Origin: Limonium bicolor
Lineage: Eukaryota > Streptophyta > Magnoliopsida > Caryophyllales > Plumbaginaceae
Reading direction: 5' to 3'
Assembly (NCBI GenBank): GCA_023374045.1
Contig: CM041776.1
Span: 136,713,296-136,777,295, forward strand
DNA: 64,000 nucleotides
The first letter of the stretch is position 1. Each line of letters begins with the position of its first letter. The notes beneath the pieces were generated by a model. That model made no database searches. It was not told where the DNA came from and was given only the letters and a program-made list of their open reading frames with translations. Positions 10,243 to 21,720 of the stretch are shown in pieces. A program made the translations under genes and the position numbers.

Positions 10243-10347
10243 CTTCTTTATAAGCTCACTTCCTTCCTCGTTCGTGACACATCTGAGGGCGGGCCTCGCG
10301 AACTATCTTTTGAAGAGGTGTCCCTCCTCGAAGAAGAATGATGCCGC

Positions 10348-11082
10348 TCATCGTTTCACGGTCCTAGCGTCTTTATCCTCCGGAGGCAATTTTCCTTTAG
10401 GGATGTATTCCACAATCGGGGTCATCCAAGATTCCTCAGGTACGAGGGGCTCAGTCGTCAGGACCTGGGCTTCGTCTACGCTTGGAATTGTCCTGGTTTC
10501 CAACCACACCTTACTTGGTACTCTTTCGGCCATGCTTGCTAATTTCGCTAGCGCGTTAGCTTCGGTGTTTTTTGTCCGGAGAAGGTGCTTCAGCTCGCAT
10601 CTTGAGAAGCTTTCTTTTAGCTCTTGAACCCTGAGTAAGTACTTCCAGAGTTTCTCTTCCTTTACCTCATATATGTTGTCATTTTGTCGGGTGACCAGCA
10701 AGGAGTCTGAATATATTTCTAGGTCTGTTGCGCCTAGGGCAATGGCAATCTCTAGGCCCTGAATGAGAGCTTCGTATTCGGCCTCGTTGTTTGTTACTTT
10801 GAATTCCAACCGGAAGGCGTAGTTGAGGTCACGTCCGTTGGGAGTTTGGACTACAATCCCCGCTCCCGCTCCTGCCTTGCACCGGGCGCCGTCTACCTGA
10901 ATGATGAAGGGTGTGGGCGGCTTTCCTTCTTCTTGGTCGAAGCTGGTTTCTATTATAAAGTCCGCTAGGGCCTGTGCTTTGATCGCCGTTCGCGATAGAA
11001 AGTGAATTTCGTACTGGGTGAGTTCGACTGTCCAGCTTACCATGCGTCCTGACGCGTTTGGATTATTCGTTATTTGCTTCAA
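10348..11082 (-). pseudogene. Element A second, archaeal-type RNase H (aRNH)
   Basis: After the connection and first RNase H comes a domain beginning PFIIQVDGARCKAGAGAGIV, followed by NNEAEYEAL and IYSDSLLV. These are the first Asp, the Glu and the second Asp of an archaeal/plant-type RNase H (RVT_3 style). A second RNase H of this type defines the Tat lineage. The last catalytic position reads NTEANALAKLAS where Asp is expected, so an Asn replaces it. The TGA stop at 10348-10350 lies in the tether toward integrase. Confidence 0.88.
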
Positions 11083-11106
11083 CGGCCAGTTAGTCTTTAC
11101 AAGGAT

Positions 11107-11562
11107 TCAGTGTGATTGGAAGTACGGTCGTAGCTTCCGGGATGCCACCACTAGAGCAAAAAAGACTTTTTCAATGTTGGTGTAGCGCCTTTCTACGGGG
11201 GTCAGGATCTTTCCTGTGTAGTAGATGGGAATCTCCTTCTTTTCGTCTTCCATGATTAGGACCACTGCCACCACCCACTCTGATACGAACAGGTAGAGGA
11301 AGAGGTCTTGACCAGGCATTGGGACTCCCAGCTTGGGTAATTCTCAAAGCATTTCTTTGATCCTCTCGAAGGCTTCTTTGCATTCTTGCCCCCACTGGAA
11401 CTTGTTGTTCTTTCTCAATGTGTTGAAAAACGGGATTGCTTTTTCCTGTAACTTTGAACAGAACCTGCTTAAGGCCGTGAGTCTCCCGTTGAGGGCTTGG
11501 ACGTCTTTGATGCTTCTGGGAGGGCTGAGGTTGAGAACCACCTTGGTCTTTTCCGAATCCAC
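11107..11562 (-). pseudogene. Element A RT connection and first RNase H (two fragments)
   Basis: The frame of the RT continues here and is broken only by TGA at 11344-11346 and 11107-11109. The piece at 11344-11562 has the thumb/connection signature SPPRSIKDVQALNGRLTALS. The piece at 11107-11319 has PIYYTGKILTPVERRYTNIE, the degenerate gypsy RNase H that normally precedes the aRNH domain in Tat elements. Both stops look like CGA-to-TGA changes. Confidence 0.85.
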
Positions 11563-11571
11563 TTCTATTCC

Positions 11572-13110
11572 TCATTGTCCAACGATGAAACCAAGGAATT
11601 TCCCTTTGGTGACCCCGAATACGCATTTCTCCAGATTCAGCTTAATCTGGAATTTGTTGAGTGTGGTGAATGTCCCCTCCAACTCTTTCATGTGCTGTTC
11701 TTTTGAAGGACTTCTCACGACTATGTCATCCACATAAGCTTCCACATTTCTCGAGAGTTGCTCCCGGAATACTTTGTCACTCATCCTTTGGAAAGTTGCG
11801 CCGGCATTCTTTAATCCGAATGGCATCACTTTGTAGCAGAAGATTCCTGCTGAGGTAACGAAGGAAGTTTTTTCGGAGTCCTTCTCATTCATCTTTATCT
11901 GCTTATACCCAGAGAATGCATCCAGGAAGCTTAAGACGGAGCTTTGGGCCGATGAGACGACCAGTCGATCTATTGATGGCAACGGGTAAAAATCTTTGGG
12001 GCATGCCTTGTTTAGGTCGGTGAAATCTACACACATTCTCCACTTACTGTTACATTTCTTTACCATAACCACATTTGCCAGCCACTTGGGATTTGACACC
12101 TCTCTGATAAAACCTGCTTGCAGGAGTTTTTGGACTTCTTCCCGAGCAGCTTGGTCCCTCTCTGCCCCGATCACCCTCATTCTTTGGCGGATTGTCGGGT
12201 GCGCTGGGTCCACGTTGAGGTTATGCTGGATAACGTTTGGGTCTATTCCAGGCATTTCCTCTGTGCTCCAGGCGAACATGGCCCTTCTTTTTTCCAGGAA
12301 TCTTGTTAGATGGGTTTGTTCTTCGCTGTCAAAGGCATTTCCAATTTTAAAGAATTTGTTGGGGTCAGTTCGTAGAGGTACCTCTTTTGAGAGATCAGCG
12401 GGAGCCTCGTACCGCTCTGCTGTCTCGTCGGGGAGGGGGAGCTTCCCCTTGAATTCCTTCTCGGATCCCACGGTTTTGACGATCTCGTTTCCTGGTAGGT
12501 TTTCCATGATTCGCACCTCGCATACCCTCGCAACGTTCTGCCTTCCACTCACCGTAATGAGTTTCCCTGACCTGGTTAGGTACTTCATTTTCAGGTGGTG
12601 GGTGCTACAAATGGCTCTGAAGGCGTTTATCCCTGGTCGCCCGAGGTACATATTGTACCCAGAGAGCCCGGGAAGGATGAAGGCTGTCAATTCTTCCGTG
12701 CGCCTCTCATCCCCTTGCCCTAGGGTAATGGTGAAGTCGATGCTCCCTGTAGACTTAGCCGAGATCCCTCCTACGAAACCACCCAGTACAGCTGAATAGG
12801 GTTTGATCCTATCTTCTGGTATCTCGAGTTTCTTTACCGCCTCGGCAGAAATGACATTAGCACCTCCTCCGCTGTCGACCAGGATTCCTTCCATCATACG
12901 GTCATTCACGTGAGCCCTTATGACCAGCGGGTCGTTATGCGGGTACAGGACCCCGTCTTCATCATCCTCGGTGAAGTAGATTGGGGGAAGCTTTTGGTGT
13001 TTCGCGACCTTCTTGTCCGGGAGCTCTCGGTGTACCTCGTGGACGTGTCTTTTCCTTTCATTGGGGGTCAAGGGCCCTACTTCCGAGAATAGTCCTGTGA
13101 AAATTCTCAA
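11572..13110 (-). pseudogene. Element A protease and reverse transcriptase
   Basis: A 512-residue open frame. The protease active site is GILVDSGGGANVIS near residue 75 (Asp-Ser-Gly intact). The reverse transcriptase follows from about residue 290, with CVDFTDLNKACPKD, SFLDAFSGYKQI and the catalytic box EAYVDDIVV, all intact. The frame ends at TGA 11572-11574 right after LGFIVGQ, inside the RT, where related proteins continue with an Arg. The same frame resumes downstream. The upstream gag zinc-finger frame ends at about 13324, so protease-pol lies in a separate frame block. Confidence 0.93.
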
Positions 13111-13323
13111 GGAGAGTTTTATTAGTTTCCTTATCTTGCTTTGTTAGCACTGTTTATTTGTAAGTTTGTGACACGTGAAACTTTATCGGGATGCAAGCAT
13201 TTATATGGTAGAAAAGCTTTTATAAAGTAGTAACGAGCTACAGCATCCCGCGGGGTACAAAGGTGATTCTTCCTTTCTAAAGGAGCACTTCACACCCTTT
13301 TCTAGAGAATTACCCTAGGCAAT

Positions 13324-13581
13324 CTACAGAACTGTGATTACCCCGAAGGACTTGCTATGGTCCAACTCTGGGTGGACCTCCTCTTCTGGCTTAGGCCGGA
13401 AGGACTGGCCACCAGAGTGCTGCCTATGCTGGCCTCCCCTTCCTTTCTTCTTGTTCTCCTCAATCAACCTTAGCTCCTTGGCGAGGTTCGCGCAATTGAT
13501 GGTCCTGTGGCTGTGGTGTCCGTGATACTCACAGAAGGCTATCGTCACCTCTCCTGGGTTGGGCTTTCTTGGTGGGGGCAA
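13324..13581 (-). pseudogene. Element A Gag C-terminus with zinc-knuckle-like motif
   Basis: CEYHGHHSHRTINC has the Cys-X2-His-X4-His-X4-Cys spacing found at the end of Tat Gag proteins in place of the usual CCHC knuckle, followed by NLAKEL and a basic tail. It is in another frame than the main Gag body upstream, so a frameshift lies between 13581 and 13650. Confidence 0.8.
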
Positions 13582-13649
13582 GAGTCCTTCCCTTACGGCA
13601 GCGGCTTATTTCCCTGGGTCTATCTGCACTGTTGGGAAGGCCCTGGAGC

Positions 13650-14669
13650 TCAAGGCCTGTTGTCCCTGGGGGGCCGGGGTCTTGGAATAAGGCTTGTACC
13701 GGGCCCCCCTTGGTGCGAGCCTCCGGTCGTAATCACCCCTCCTATCTGGCCTCCCTTCTTCTCACTCGCGGCGGGAGCTCTAAAGCTGTTGAGGAGTTCC
13801 TTGGCCTTGTTCTCCGCAAATTCTGACTTGAGGAAGTCGTGGATCATCTCGGCTAGTTCCCTGTACGACTTTGGGGCCTTGGTGGCTATGTTTCCAGCGA
13901 GACGGGGGTGGGCCAAGCCGTTACCAAAGGCTTTGATCAGTATCTTTTCATCGATGTCATCAATTTCAGCCACCTGTTTGTGGAACCGCTCGCTGTACTC
14001 CTTTACGGTCTCCCCCTTCGTCTGCTTGAGCTCTATCGTCTCCCTCTTTACCTTTTTACTAGCCGCAAAGTATTGTTGGAACTCCTCGGTTAGTTGCTTG
14101 AAACTGGAGATCAATTGGGGCGGACTAGATGAGATCCAGCTCAACGCTCTCTTGGAGAGTGTCCCGGGGAATAAGTTGCACAAGGCGAGAGAGCTAATCC
14201 CCTGGGTGTTCATGGCTAACATGAACTTCTTAATGTGCTGAGCAGGATCTCCAGTACCGTCGTACTTCTCCACCGCTGGGGCGACGAAGTAGGGCGGGAG
14301 TTTAGCCCTGCGGATCTTTTCGGAGAAGGGGTATAGGCTCATGTTGAGGGAGTCATCTTCTTCCTTCTCGATGGTGATTAAGGCCTCTCCTCGGGTACCT
14401 TTTTTCCCGTCATTGCTTCCTGCCGTGTCTCGCCCTTTCAGGAGATCTATCGCCTCCGACATTTCCTCCCACTTTTGCTGGAATTCCTTGTCTCTCTGCA
14501 TCAATTCCTGTTGCAGGAGCTTGTTTCCTTCCACGATCTTCTCGTCGATGGATCTGGTGAGGCTCATCAGCATGTTCTCCAAATCCTTTTTGGAAATGGA
14601 GTCGTGGGTCGTCTCGGGTCCGGTGCTTCCGTCGTTGGTCTGCAGATTCTTCCTTGTTCTGGGTGCCAT
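13650..14669 (-). pseudogene. Element A Gag, main body
   Basis: Begins at ATG 14669 (MAPRTRKNLQ), about 140 bases inside the 5' LTR edge. An in-frame extension toward the LTR lacks another ATG. It has a heptad-rich N-terminal half and then the retrotransposon Gag domain with PPYFVAPAVEKYDGTGDPAQ and an F-x20-30-W block around ALSWISSSPP. It forms the virus-like particle shell in related elements. The frame is open for about 340 codons before a frameshift separates it from the zinc-knuckle part. Confidence 0.9.
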
Positions 14670-14783
14670 CTTCGTACCTAACCTACAAAAACAAAGTTCC
14701 GTTCTCAGATGTGTCGACTTCGTATGTTCTCCAAAATTAATTTTCTCATCGGTGAACTCGTGGTTACTGGATCTGAGCTGTTC

Positions 14784-14805
14784 GATTCCCACAGACTCCG
14801 CCAAA
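14784..14805 (-). other. Primer binding site region of element A
   Basis: Directly inside the 5' LTR the minus strand reads TTTGGCGGAGTCTGTGGGAA, the leader type seen after 5' LTRs of many plant Tat elements. I do not assign the tRNA. Confidence 0.6.
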
Positions 14806-15512
14806 TGAAATGGTATTTCCCTAAGTTCCCAAACGATCTTCTGTCTAATTTACTAGTCGGGATCCTAATCTATCATCAAGCTCTTCGAGTTCTATCAAGT
14901 TACCTTGTTACCGAGTAAAGGGAGCTCAAGAGAGAGAGAGAGATTCGCAATAGCAATGCAACAGTGGGAATTCTCAAGCATAGATCGCGTGCCTTTCATT
15001 GAGGGGGTGAACCCCTATTTATAGTGTTTCCCACAGGCTTTCTTGGCCTATCACATTGTGCCAGCCTGACACACAAATATCTTGATAGACCTACAATATA
15101 TCTCATAAGTATCTTATCCTAATTTCCCTATCGTTGGCCACTGCTTATACTCGCCCTATCCTCCTATTGACCATTCACATACGACCGGTCGTTACTCGTG
15201 CTACATTTGGCATATTTGGTGACCGGTCACAGGCGACCAGTCGTTTCTTATGCTGCGTCTCAGTCCCGTGACGACCGGTCGCAGCGACGGTTTTGGTGAC
15301 CGTTCACAGGTGAACGATCGCTCTCTATGTTACGTTCTAGGGTTTCTAGCGACCGGTCGAGAACGATTGGACGTCACTTTCGATCCGGCTGGGGTCTCTT
15401 GGGCCTAGTTAGGAACGCCCGGTCGCTGCCTTGGCCTTCCTTTTCTTTTCCCTTTTGCCTCGCTGGGTTATTGGCCTTTTTCGGGGCTCCTAGACGTGTT
15501 TTCCCCTCTTCA
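14806..15512 (-). repeat. 5' LTR of element A
   Basis: 707 bp, TG...CA, matching 3497-4237 with scattered transitions, a shorter GA microsatellite and a more degraded GACCGGTC box array at about 15182-15382. It is flanked on the right by the CTCAC duplication and then LARD LTR sequence. Confidence 0.93.
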
Positions 15513-17121
15513 CTCACCCACACACACAAGTAAATAAAGAAAGGAAGAAAAAGTTAAAAGTGCATAAAGCACTTATGCACCCTCTCTCCTCTCATTCTCA
15601 CATTTATCCTCTCTCTCTCTCGTGAGTTCCCTCCTCCCAGCCGATTTCCCCCCTTCTTCTTCCTCTGGCTGGCAATTTTGAAGCTCCAACAACAACAATG
15701 GCTTCCTCACTTCTTCTCCATGCTCCATCCTCATGTAAGCTCCAAATCAAAAACAAATTACATATTTGAACTCCCCTCATCATTCTCTACACTTCTCTCT
15801 TTTCAAAATCCAAAAATGAGGAAGTTCATCTCCATGGGTTTTTCCTATTCAAAGAGGAAATAGCAACAATGTGTAGCTTAGAGTCTCCTCTCTCCATTAA
15901 GGTAAAAATCTACATGAAAAACTCATGTTTCCCTCATTTTCTTTAGTAACCGATTTCTACCCCCTTTGTAATGCTCTATTGTTCTCTCTCTTTTGAGCAT
16001 AACTCCAACTTTCCAATGGTGATGGAATCGCCTTCTTTAACCAAGGGCTAAAACCCCTCTTAAAAGCTTAAAAAGGTAAACCCTAGAAACTTTGTTTCAA
16101 ACATTTCAATGAACTAGCATTAATTTAAGGGTTAGTATGTTGATTGCACTTGTTTATGTGTGCTTTAGGTGATGGGAATGGAGTTTGGCAGCTCCATTCC
16201 CCATATAACCGATTTGTGCAAGAAAGAGAGAAGGAGAAGAAGTGGAAAAGAAAAGAGGAAATAAGAGCTTAAGGTAAGAGCTCTTTCTTGGATGCTAAAT
16301 TTAATGCATTAGAATAATGGGAATGGGTAAAACTGGTTAAAGGACCCAAACTATTGTATTGGTATTGTTGTATTCGAAGTTTAAGCATTTGTGAGCTAAG
16401 TATTTGAATTGGAGGCCTTAGAGCCAAATGGATTGTGTAAGTGTATTAGTATTGTTGTTTAATGGAGTATTGGTACATTGAGATTGCTTCGATTGCTGGT
16501 AGGACCCTTGTAAGGGTGTGGCTAGAATAGGAGTGAATTTGGTGAGAAAGTGTGTATGTGGAGAAGTAAGGATTGTAGGTGAACTATGGCAAAATTTAGT
16601 AGGAATTGTGCATTAAGAATGACTTGGTGAATGGGAGAACCAAAGTGTGTATTGGGATTTAGTTGAGATGTTTAGAAACCATGGATTGATAGTTGTAGTA
16701 TGAGGGTGTAAGAATGAAAAATCTATAGCAGGGGGTATTGAAATGTGTTGGAGAAACAAGGAAGAATAAGTGTGTAGGATTTAGTATAATGAGTATTATA
16801 CTGGGGAAGACTTGGGTTGAGTATAATGCAAAAGAGGCAATCAAAGAGCCATAGGAGTAGTAAGAAGAAGAAAGGAAAAATCTGGCCATCACCCCCCATG
16901 CTAAGTATAGATGTTGAAGAAGGAAAACTGTAACAGTGGAGAAAATTTGACAGTGGAGTGTGTCTTGTAACAGATTGGTATAGTGGTGGATTAGGCTAGT
17001 TTAATGTGCTTAATCAATGCTAAAATATGCTAGATTATATGTAGGAATATTGGGGAAGAGATTGGTAGAAATTTGGAGTTGAAACATAATCAAAAACTAG
17101 CATATAAGTGAATACTGCAAC

Positions 17122-17378
17122 TGGTCCGGGTTTGTAAACCAGTACAGAAACCCGGACCAGGCTAAAAACAATACAGAACGTAGTATAGAAGTGGTGTTCA
17201 GGGTTTGTAAACTAGGACCTAAACCCGGACCACCTCAAAATCACACCCGAGAGTAATTGCAACCTTGTGGTCCGGGTTTGTAAAGTAGTACACAAACCCA
17301 GACCAGCCATTTTTCTTACCCGAGGAATTTTCCAAAGTGATGGTCCGGGTATGTAAACCCGGACACTAACCCGGACCA
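17122..17378. promoter_or_regulatory. Four-unit inverted-repeat array in left LARD LTR (GGTCCGGG type)
   Basis: Units start at 17122, 17192, 17268 and 17341. Each is about 38-41 bp and has the form TGGTCCGGGTTTGTAAA ... AAACCCGGACCA, arms facing each other around a short centre containing GTAC or similar. Spacing is 70-76 bp. The right LARD LTR has a four-unit array at the matching position (55367-55607) with different arms. Likely hairpin or dimeric protein-binding boxes; function unknown. Confidence 0.85.
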
Positions 17379-19217
17379 TACTAAAATCTTCACAGAAATT
17401 GTTTTAAAGCTAATCTAAGGTAGGGTAATGAAGGGTAATGATAGTATAAGATAATTAAGACTTAATTAATGGGGTTTAAAGGTCATTAAGGCCATGAACA
17501 AGCCTAGAGAATAATTTTAAGTAAGTATCATAAGTAAATGTATTTGAATAATAAGGAATTAGTAAGTAAACACTGGGAAACTTTAGCAAAGTAATAAGTA
17601 AGGTTAATTATAGATGATTAACCACCCAACTGCATGTATATGATAGGATTCGAATAGTTGAACACCGAAGAGGAGTCGGTGTGTCCAAATCAACGGTGCA
17701 AGGTATGATTTCTTCATGCTCTGTATCCTAACCTGGTTACCCCGATTTGTGTGCTTATTTGATCACCTAAATATGATAAATGCATGAATCGGATTATATT
17801 GCACTTACTTGTGCTTGCTTATGTTGTTCTTGATGTATATTGTCTTGAACACAAGTTTGTATAATTCATGAAATATATGAATATGATGAAGTGAAATTGT
17901 ATCTTGTAGTGTACTTGTGTATTGTATTGCATTTTGTATGGATGTTAATATGAGTAATGAATTGTGTATGTGGCCTGTATGTGAATGACTTCTACTAATT
18001 CCTAACTACCTAACTCCTAACGTAAGTATTGAGTAAATTGGAATGAGTAGAAGTCCGATATAGTTTCGGCCATGCATGAGGATGAGGAGACACAAGAGGT
18101 TGGATCCGATTCCTGGTTCTTAAACTGGTCCACGACCCAAACCCCTTAAATGGGTAACATCCTGGATTGGTGAACCAAGTAAATCTCGGTGGTGGGACAG
18201 AGTAGTCCCCAGGCCGGAGGTCCCGACGACTTGACTTGAGTAAGTAGTCAGAAAAGTAAGTATTGTATGAGTAATAGTCTTGGCTGGTGTAAGTCATTGA
18301 CCCCGAGTAAAAGAGTAATCTCCACCCGATTAACCCGGGTGAACAAATGAAGCTAACAAAGTATTGGGCATTGTGTAAGAATTGTGTATGTATCGAGTAT
18401 GCATATTTTGAGTAACAGTAAGTATGTAATGGGTGACTTGTATTGCATTCCTTGTATGTATTGTAGTGTATGAATGTATTCCTTGTGTAGTACTTTGGTA
18501 TTGATAATGAAGCATGTATGTATGTATGAAGCATGTATGTATGTATGTAGTTGGAAAATGAATCGCATGTATTCGACCAAGTGGTCGGCGTACCCTCGCT
18601 AGTACACGGGGTATGCGGAAGTCATATTCAGTGTAAGCTGAGCCCCTAGGGGCAACGTTTTTAGTGTGCAGGTGCCCGAAGCGGATATGGTCATGGTAAG
18701 AGACCGGTGGCTATACTTGGATAGTTAGAAACAGAATGTAGAATTGTACTAAGTGGCACACCGCTTGTACTTAGAAAGTAAGTAGTTTGTGAGGAATGGG
18801 TAGTGGTTAGACACTTTTAATGAGTATCTATGAAATTGAAAGAGGTGTTGTATTTGTATAAGGGTCTTAGTAAACTCGGTGTATTTGTATTGTGATGAAC
18901 TTATGGAATATTGTATTGAATGGAGGATGTAGTACTAGGTTGTAATTGTAGTAAGGATTGTGTTTGTGTAGCACTCGGGTATTGCGGTCCATCAGACCGA
19001 TGTTGTATGTATATAGTAGTAGCCTTGTTAGTCACGTGGGTGGCTAACGACATTGTATCACCCGCCGTTGTGTAAGTAAGTATCCGCTGCGTGAATCTGG
19101 ATATGTAAGGAGATTGGACGGTAATAACGGTATTACCGGTAGGGGTGTTACACTAACCCCATCCTATCTAGCTCACCAACTCTCTAGCACTTACACATAC
19201 TCCTAAGTTTGATCCAC

Positions 19218-20037
19218 TGTTGAGACATAGAGGTGTTGTAGAGATAGTCAACCTCCTCGATAGAGTCACTCATCCTTGACAAAACACAAAGAACGGTTAC
19301 GCACCAGAGTACAAGGGAGTCCACACAACTAAAGAAACTCCACGGATCCTTCCATGCTGTTGCGATGATTAAGTAGCCGATTCGCCAACACTACAATGCT
19401 CCAACGGTCATGTCTCCACCCTAGTCGCATCCGAAGTTCGCGGCCCAAGTCAGACTAGCACTACCTGAAGATGCTGCCCATTAAGTTAGTTCCGACAATT
19501 TCGGAACTAACTCCTTCGACTTGTTACTCCTAGAACTAGTATAAATAAGTCATGTAATAGCTAGTTTCATTTTACGCTTTCATAGAGAAATATTCCAGAG
19601 ATTAAAGAGAGGGAGAGAATTACCATTGTAAGCTAGAAAGAGAATTTGTACCAATTCAGTTAGTACATCTAGATAGACTCTACCTAGGATGATCCTAGTT
19701 TTGCTACACTTACCATTGAGCTGATCAGAAAGTATATTTGGTGAGTGAGTGAAAAATCATGAAGTAGATCCCTTCTACTTGGTGGGCATTTATAAGTTAT
19801 TTTTTTTAACCAGAGAATAAAATAGCTTATTTGTGTATCTTGCTGAGCTCCACAGAGTCTTTCTATCTTTATAGCATTACTCCGTTTAATTCCTTTAAGT
19901 CTTCCGTGCACTCATTTCAATCAATTCAATTGAGTGTTTCTACGTCTTAAGTATTCTTGTGTACAAAGGTTGATTAAGTCAAACCATCTCATAGACTCAC
20001 ATCTTGAGTTGGTTTGAGTTAGCCACCCGATCCTACA
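19218..20037 (+). repeat. 5' LTR of S1
   Basis: 820 bp, from TGTTGAGACATAG to CCGATCCTACA. It aligns with 27740-28557 with many point differences (roughly 20 in the first 165 aligned bases), so the insertion is old. Confidence 0.92.
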
Positions 20038-20039
20038 CG

Positions 20040-20052
20040 TTGTATCAGAGCC
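20040..20052 (+). other. Primer binding site of S1 (initiator Met tRNA type)
   Basis: TTGTATCAGAGCC lies two bases after the LTR and differs by one base from the TGGTATCAGAGC site complementary to plant initiator methionine tRNA. Confidence 0.85.
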
Positions 20053-20082
20053 TTGCTTAGGCTGACAGTCAATCAACTAGCA

Positions 20083-20595
20083 ATGGCAGACCTCTTCGCT
20101 AATCAAAACAACAAAACGCACTTCGAGCACCCCAGACTCACCTCCACAAACTACGATCATTGGAAAAATGAGATTGAACAACACATTGAGTCAGTCAACT
20201 CTGAACTTTGGGAGAACGTGACTAGAGGAGATCTCGTAGTCAATCCAGATCGATCCACATGGACTGCTGCAGAGCGTAAAAGGTATGAGCTAAATCGACA
20301 AGCATCCCGCGCAATCTACACTTGCCTGTCCATTCCAGAACAAAGAAGAGTCAATCACTGCAAGTCTGCAAACGAGATATGGACTCTCCTTCAAGCTACC
20401 CACGAAGGAGTCACTGAACTTAAAAAATGCATAGCTCAAGAACTTCGAATGGACTACGAGAATTTTCCGCAAAAACTAGGTGAGTCTCTAGAAGAAGTGC
20501 TTGATCGTTTTTATTTACTAATAACTACTATGCAGGAAGTTAACATCTTACCGGATAGAGAGAGTGTCTTGCAAAAGCTGCTCGACAGTCTTTGA
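20083..20595 (+). pseudogene. S1 Gag N-terminal part
   Basis: From ATG 20083 (MADLFANQNN) 170 codons are open to TGA at 20593. The sequence has the copia Gag (UBN2-type) pattern, with LTSTNYDHWKNEIEQHI and later AQELRMDYENF and ESLEEVLDRFYLL. Related Gags continue here without a stop; the body resumes downstream in shifted frames up to the zinc knuckle. Confidence 0.9.
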
Positions 20596-21210
20596 GAAAA
20601 GTGGGCAGAGACGGTAATCTCCACCAAAGCGTGCAAGGACTTATCCAAATGGAGCTGCCATGACTTAGGTTCCTATCTACAATTTGTAGATAAGTACAAG
20701 AAGAATGTTCGAAAGAAGTGTGGTAATACATCTTCTTCTTCTTTCCAGTAAGATTACTACTTTGAATGACCAAGCCTTGTAGGTTAATTCGACTCAGTAC
20801 ACTAAAGAAGGAGCCTATGTCGCTGATACTCAAATCAGACAAGCTAAGGCCGAATTGGTGGATATTATTGTTGAAGAAAGTGAGGCTGAGACTATGGAAG
20901 ACTTTGTCTTCATAGTAAAGAACTTCTGAAAATTCATGCGTAACCAACCAAATCGATAATGTCGGTCGTTCTCAAATACCACCAGACAAGTCTTCAACTC
21001 TGTCACCTGCTTTAACTGCAATAAACCCGGTCATTTCAAGAAGGACTGCCCGTTACTAAAAAACCAGTATGGAAAATCCCATGGGAGGTCGCTGATGGAA
21101 GCTATCGGTTGGGGTGACTCAGACTCCGACGATCATGACACAGAGTCCTGCGGCCTAATATGTCTCATGGCACATGATACAACTGAGTCCATGATCCTCG
21201 ATAATTAGGT
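20596..21210 (+). pseudogene. S1 Gag middle with first CCHC zinc knuckle
   Basis: The knuckle CFNCNKPGHFKKDC at 21008-21049 binds RNA in related Gags. It is followed by an acidic Asp/Ser run and a CLMA segment near 21110-21175, the usual Sirevirus arrangement. The stretch before it is frameshifted and not continuously open. Confidence 0.82.
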
Positions 21211-21261
21211 AACTCGTTCTCATCTTGAAACAGATCTTTATCGTATATCTCTTAGGGTTTT

Positions 21262-21720
21262 ATGACTTTAATTGCTAAAATTTTCTCTGAGACTAACTCT
21301 CTCAATGCAAGTCTCACCAGCAAAATTTCTAAGTTAACTAAGGAACTTGAAATCTCAAAGGGTCTCATGTATGCTTTAAGAGACGAAGCTAAGGAACTCA
21401 AGACTGTCTCTTGCTCCCTTAGACTGGACTTACAAGACTCACGGCTTCATGTTGATTCCCTTCAAAAGGAACTCAACGACACCAAAAGTCTTAGTTAATC
21501 CAACCAAAGCGAGCAAAACGGGTCACTCTATCTGATTGACTCCCTCAAACATGATCTCACTATCTTTACCGATAAATGTTGCTCTCTTCAAAACGAGTTA
21601 AATGCCTCAGAATCCAAAGTTATGTCCTTAAACTCTACTATCAAACGCCTTACTCAGAAACTGAAAAAAAAAACATGCTCTCTCTCTAAAGCCAGTCAAT
21701 TTCATCAAACGAGTCACTTC
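21262..21720 (+). pseudogene. S1 Gag coiled-coil spacer
   Basis: An open stretch at 21262-21498 and its shifted continuation to about 21720 is rich in Leu, Lys, Ser and Glu at heptad spacing (for example ASLTSKISKLTKELEISK). Sireviruses have such a coiled-coil insert between the two Gag zinc knuckles. A TAA-type stop at about 21496 breaks the frame. Confidence 0.7.

Larger units (their letters stand above)
3497..15512 (-). mobile_element. Element A: Ty3/gypsy Tat-lineage retrotransposon with antisense gene
   Basis: This is a complete 12.0 kb element bounded by TG...CA LTRs (3497-4237 and 14806-15512) and flanked by the perfect 5-bp duplication CTCAC at 3492-3496 and 15513-15517. Gag-pol runs on the minus strand with the order Gag, protease, RT, RNase H, a second archaeal-type RNase H, integrase. 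Dual RNase H and a roughly 5 kb region between pol and the 3' LTR holding an antisense gene are known hallmarks of the Tat lineage. All ORFs carry stops or frameshifts. Over the first ~123 aligned LTR bases I count 7 differences, all transitions, so the insertion is not recent. Confidence 0.93.
2941..19152 (+). repeat. LARD 3' LTR (left copy), interrupted by nested element A
   Basis: The LTR begins TGAAATACCCC and ends GGTAGGGGTGTTACA. Removing element A (3497-15512) and one 5-bp duplication leaves about 4.19 kb, close to the 4.33 kb of the inverted copy at 53687-58016. Outer parts are 2941-3496 and 15518-19152. Visible sub-features are CT-rich tracts near 15600, a four-unit inverted-repeat array at 17122-17378, and ATGT-rich simple sequence near 18505-18548. 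Short open frames inside are interrupted or unshared with the other copy, so I call no gene. The sequence right of 19152 is family C LTR, so this LARD inserted into a copia LTR. The 5-bp duplication partner lies outside the window. Confidence 0.85.

Noticed and set aside
11996..12799. 267-codon plus-strand frame opposite element A protease/RT
   Set aside because: Mirror of the clear protease-RT frame on the minus strand.
18505..18548. ATGT-rich simple repeat as a distinct element
   Set aside because: Ordinary microsatellite within the LARD LTR; the right copy has a related CATA-rich stretch.
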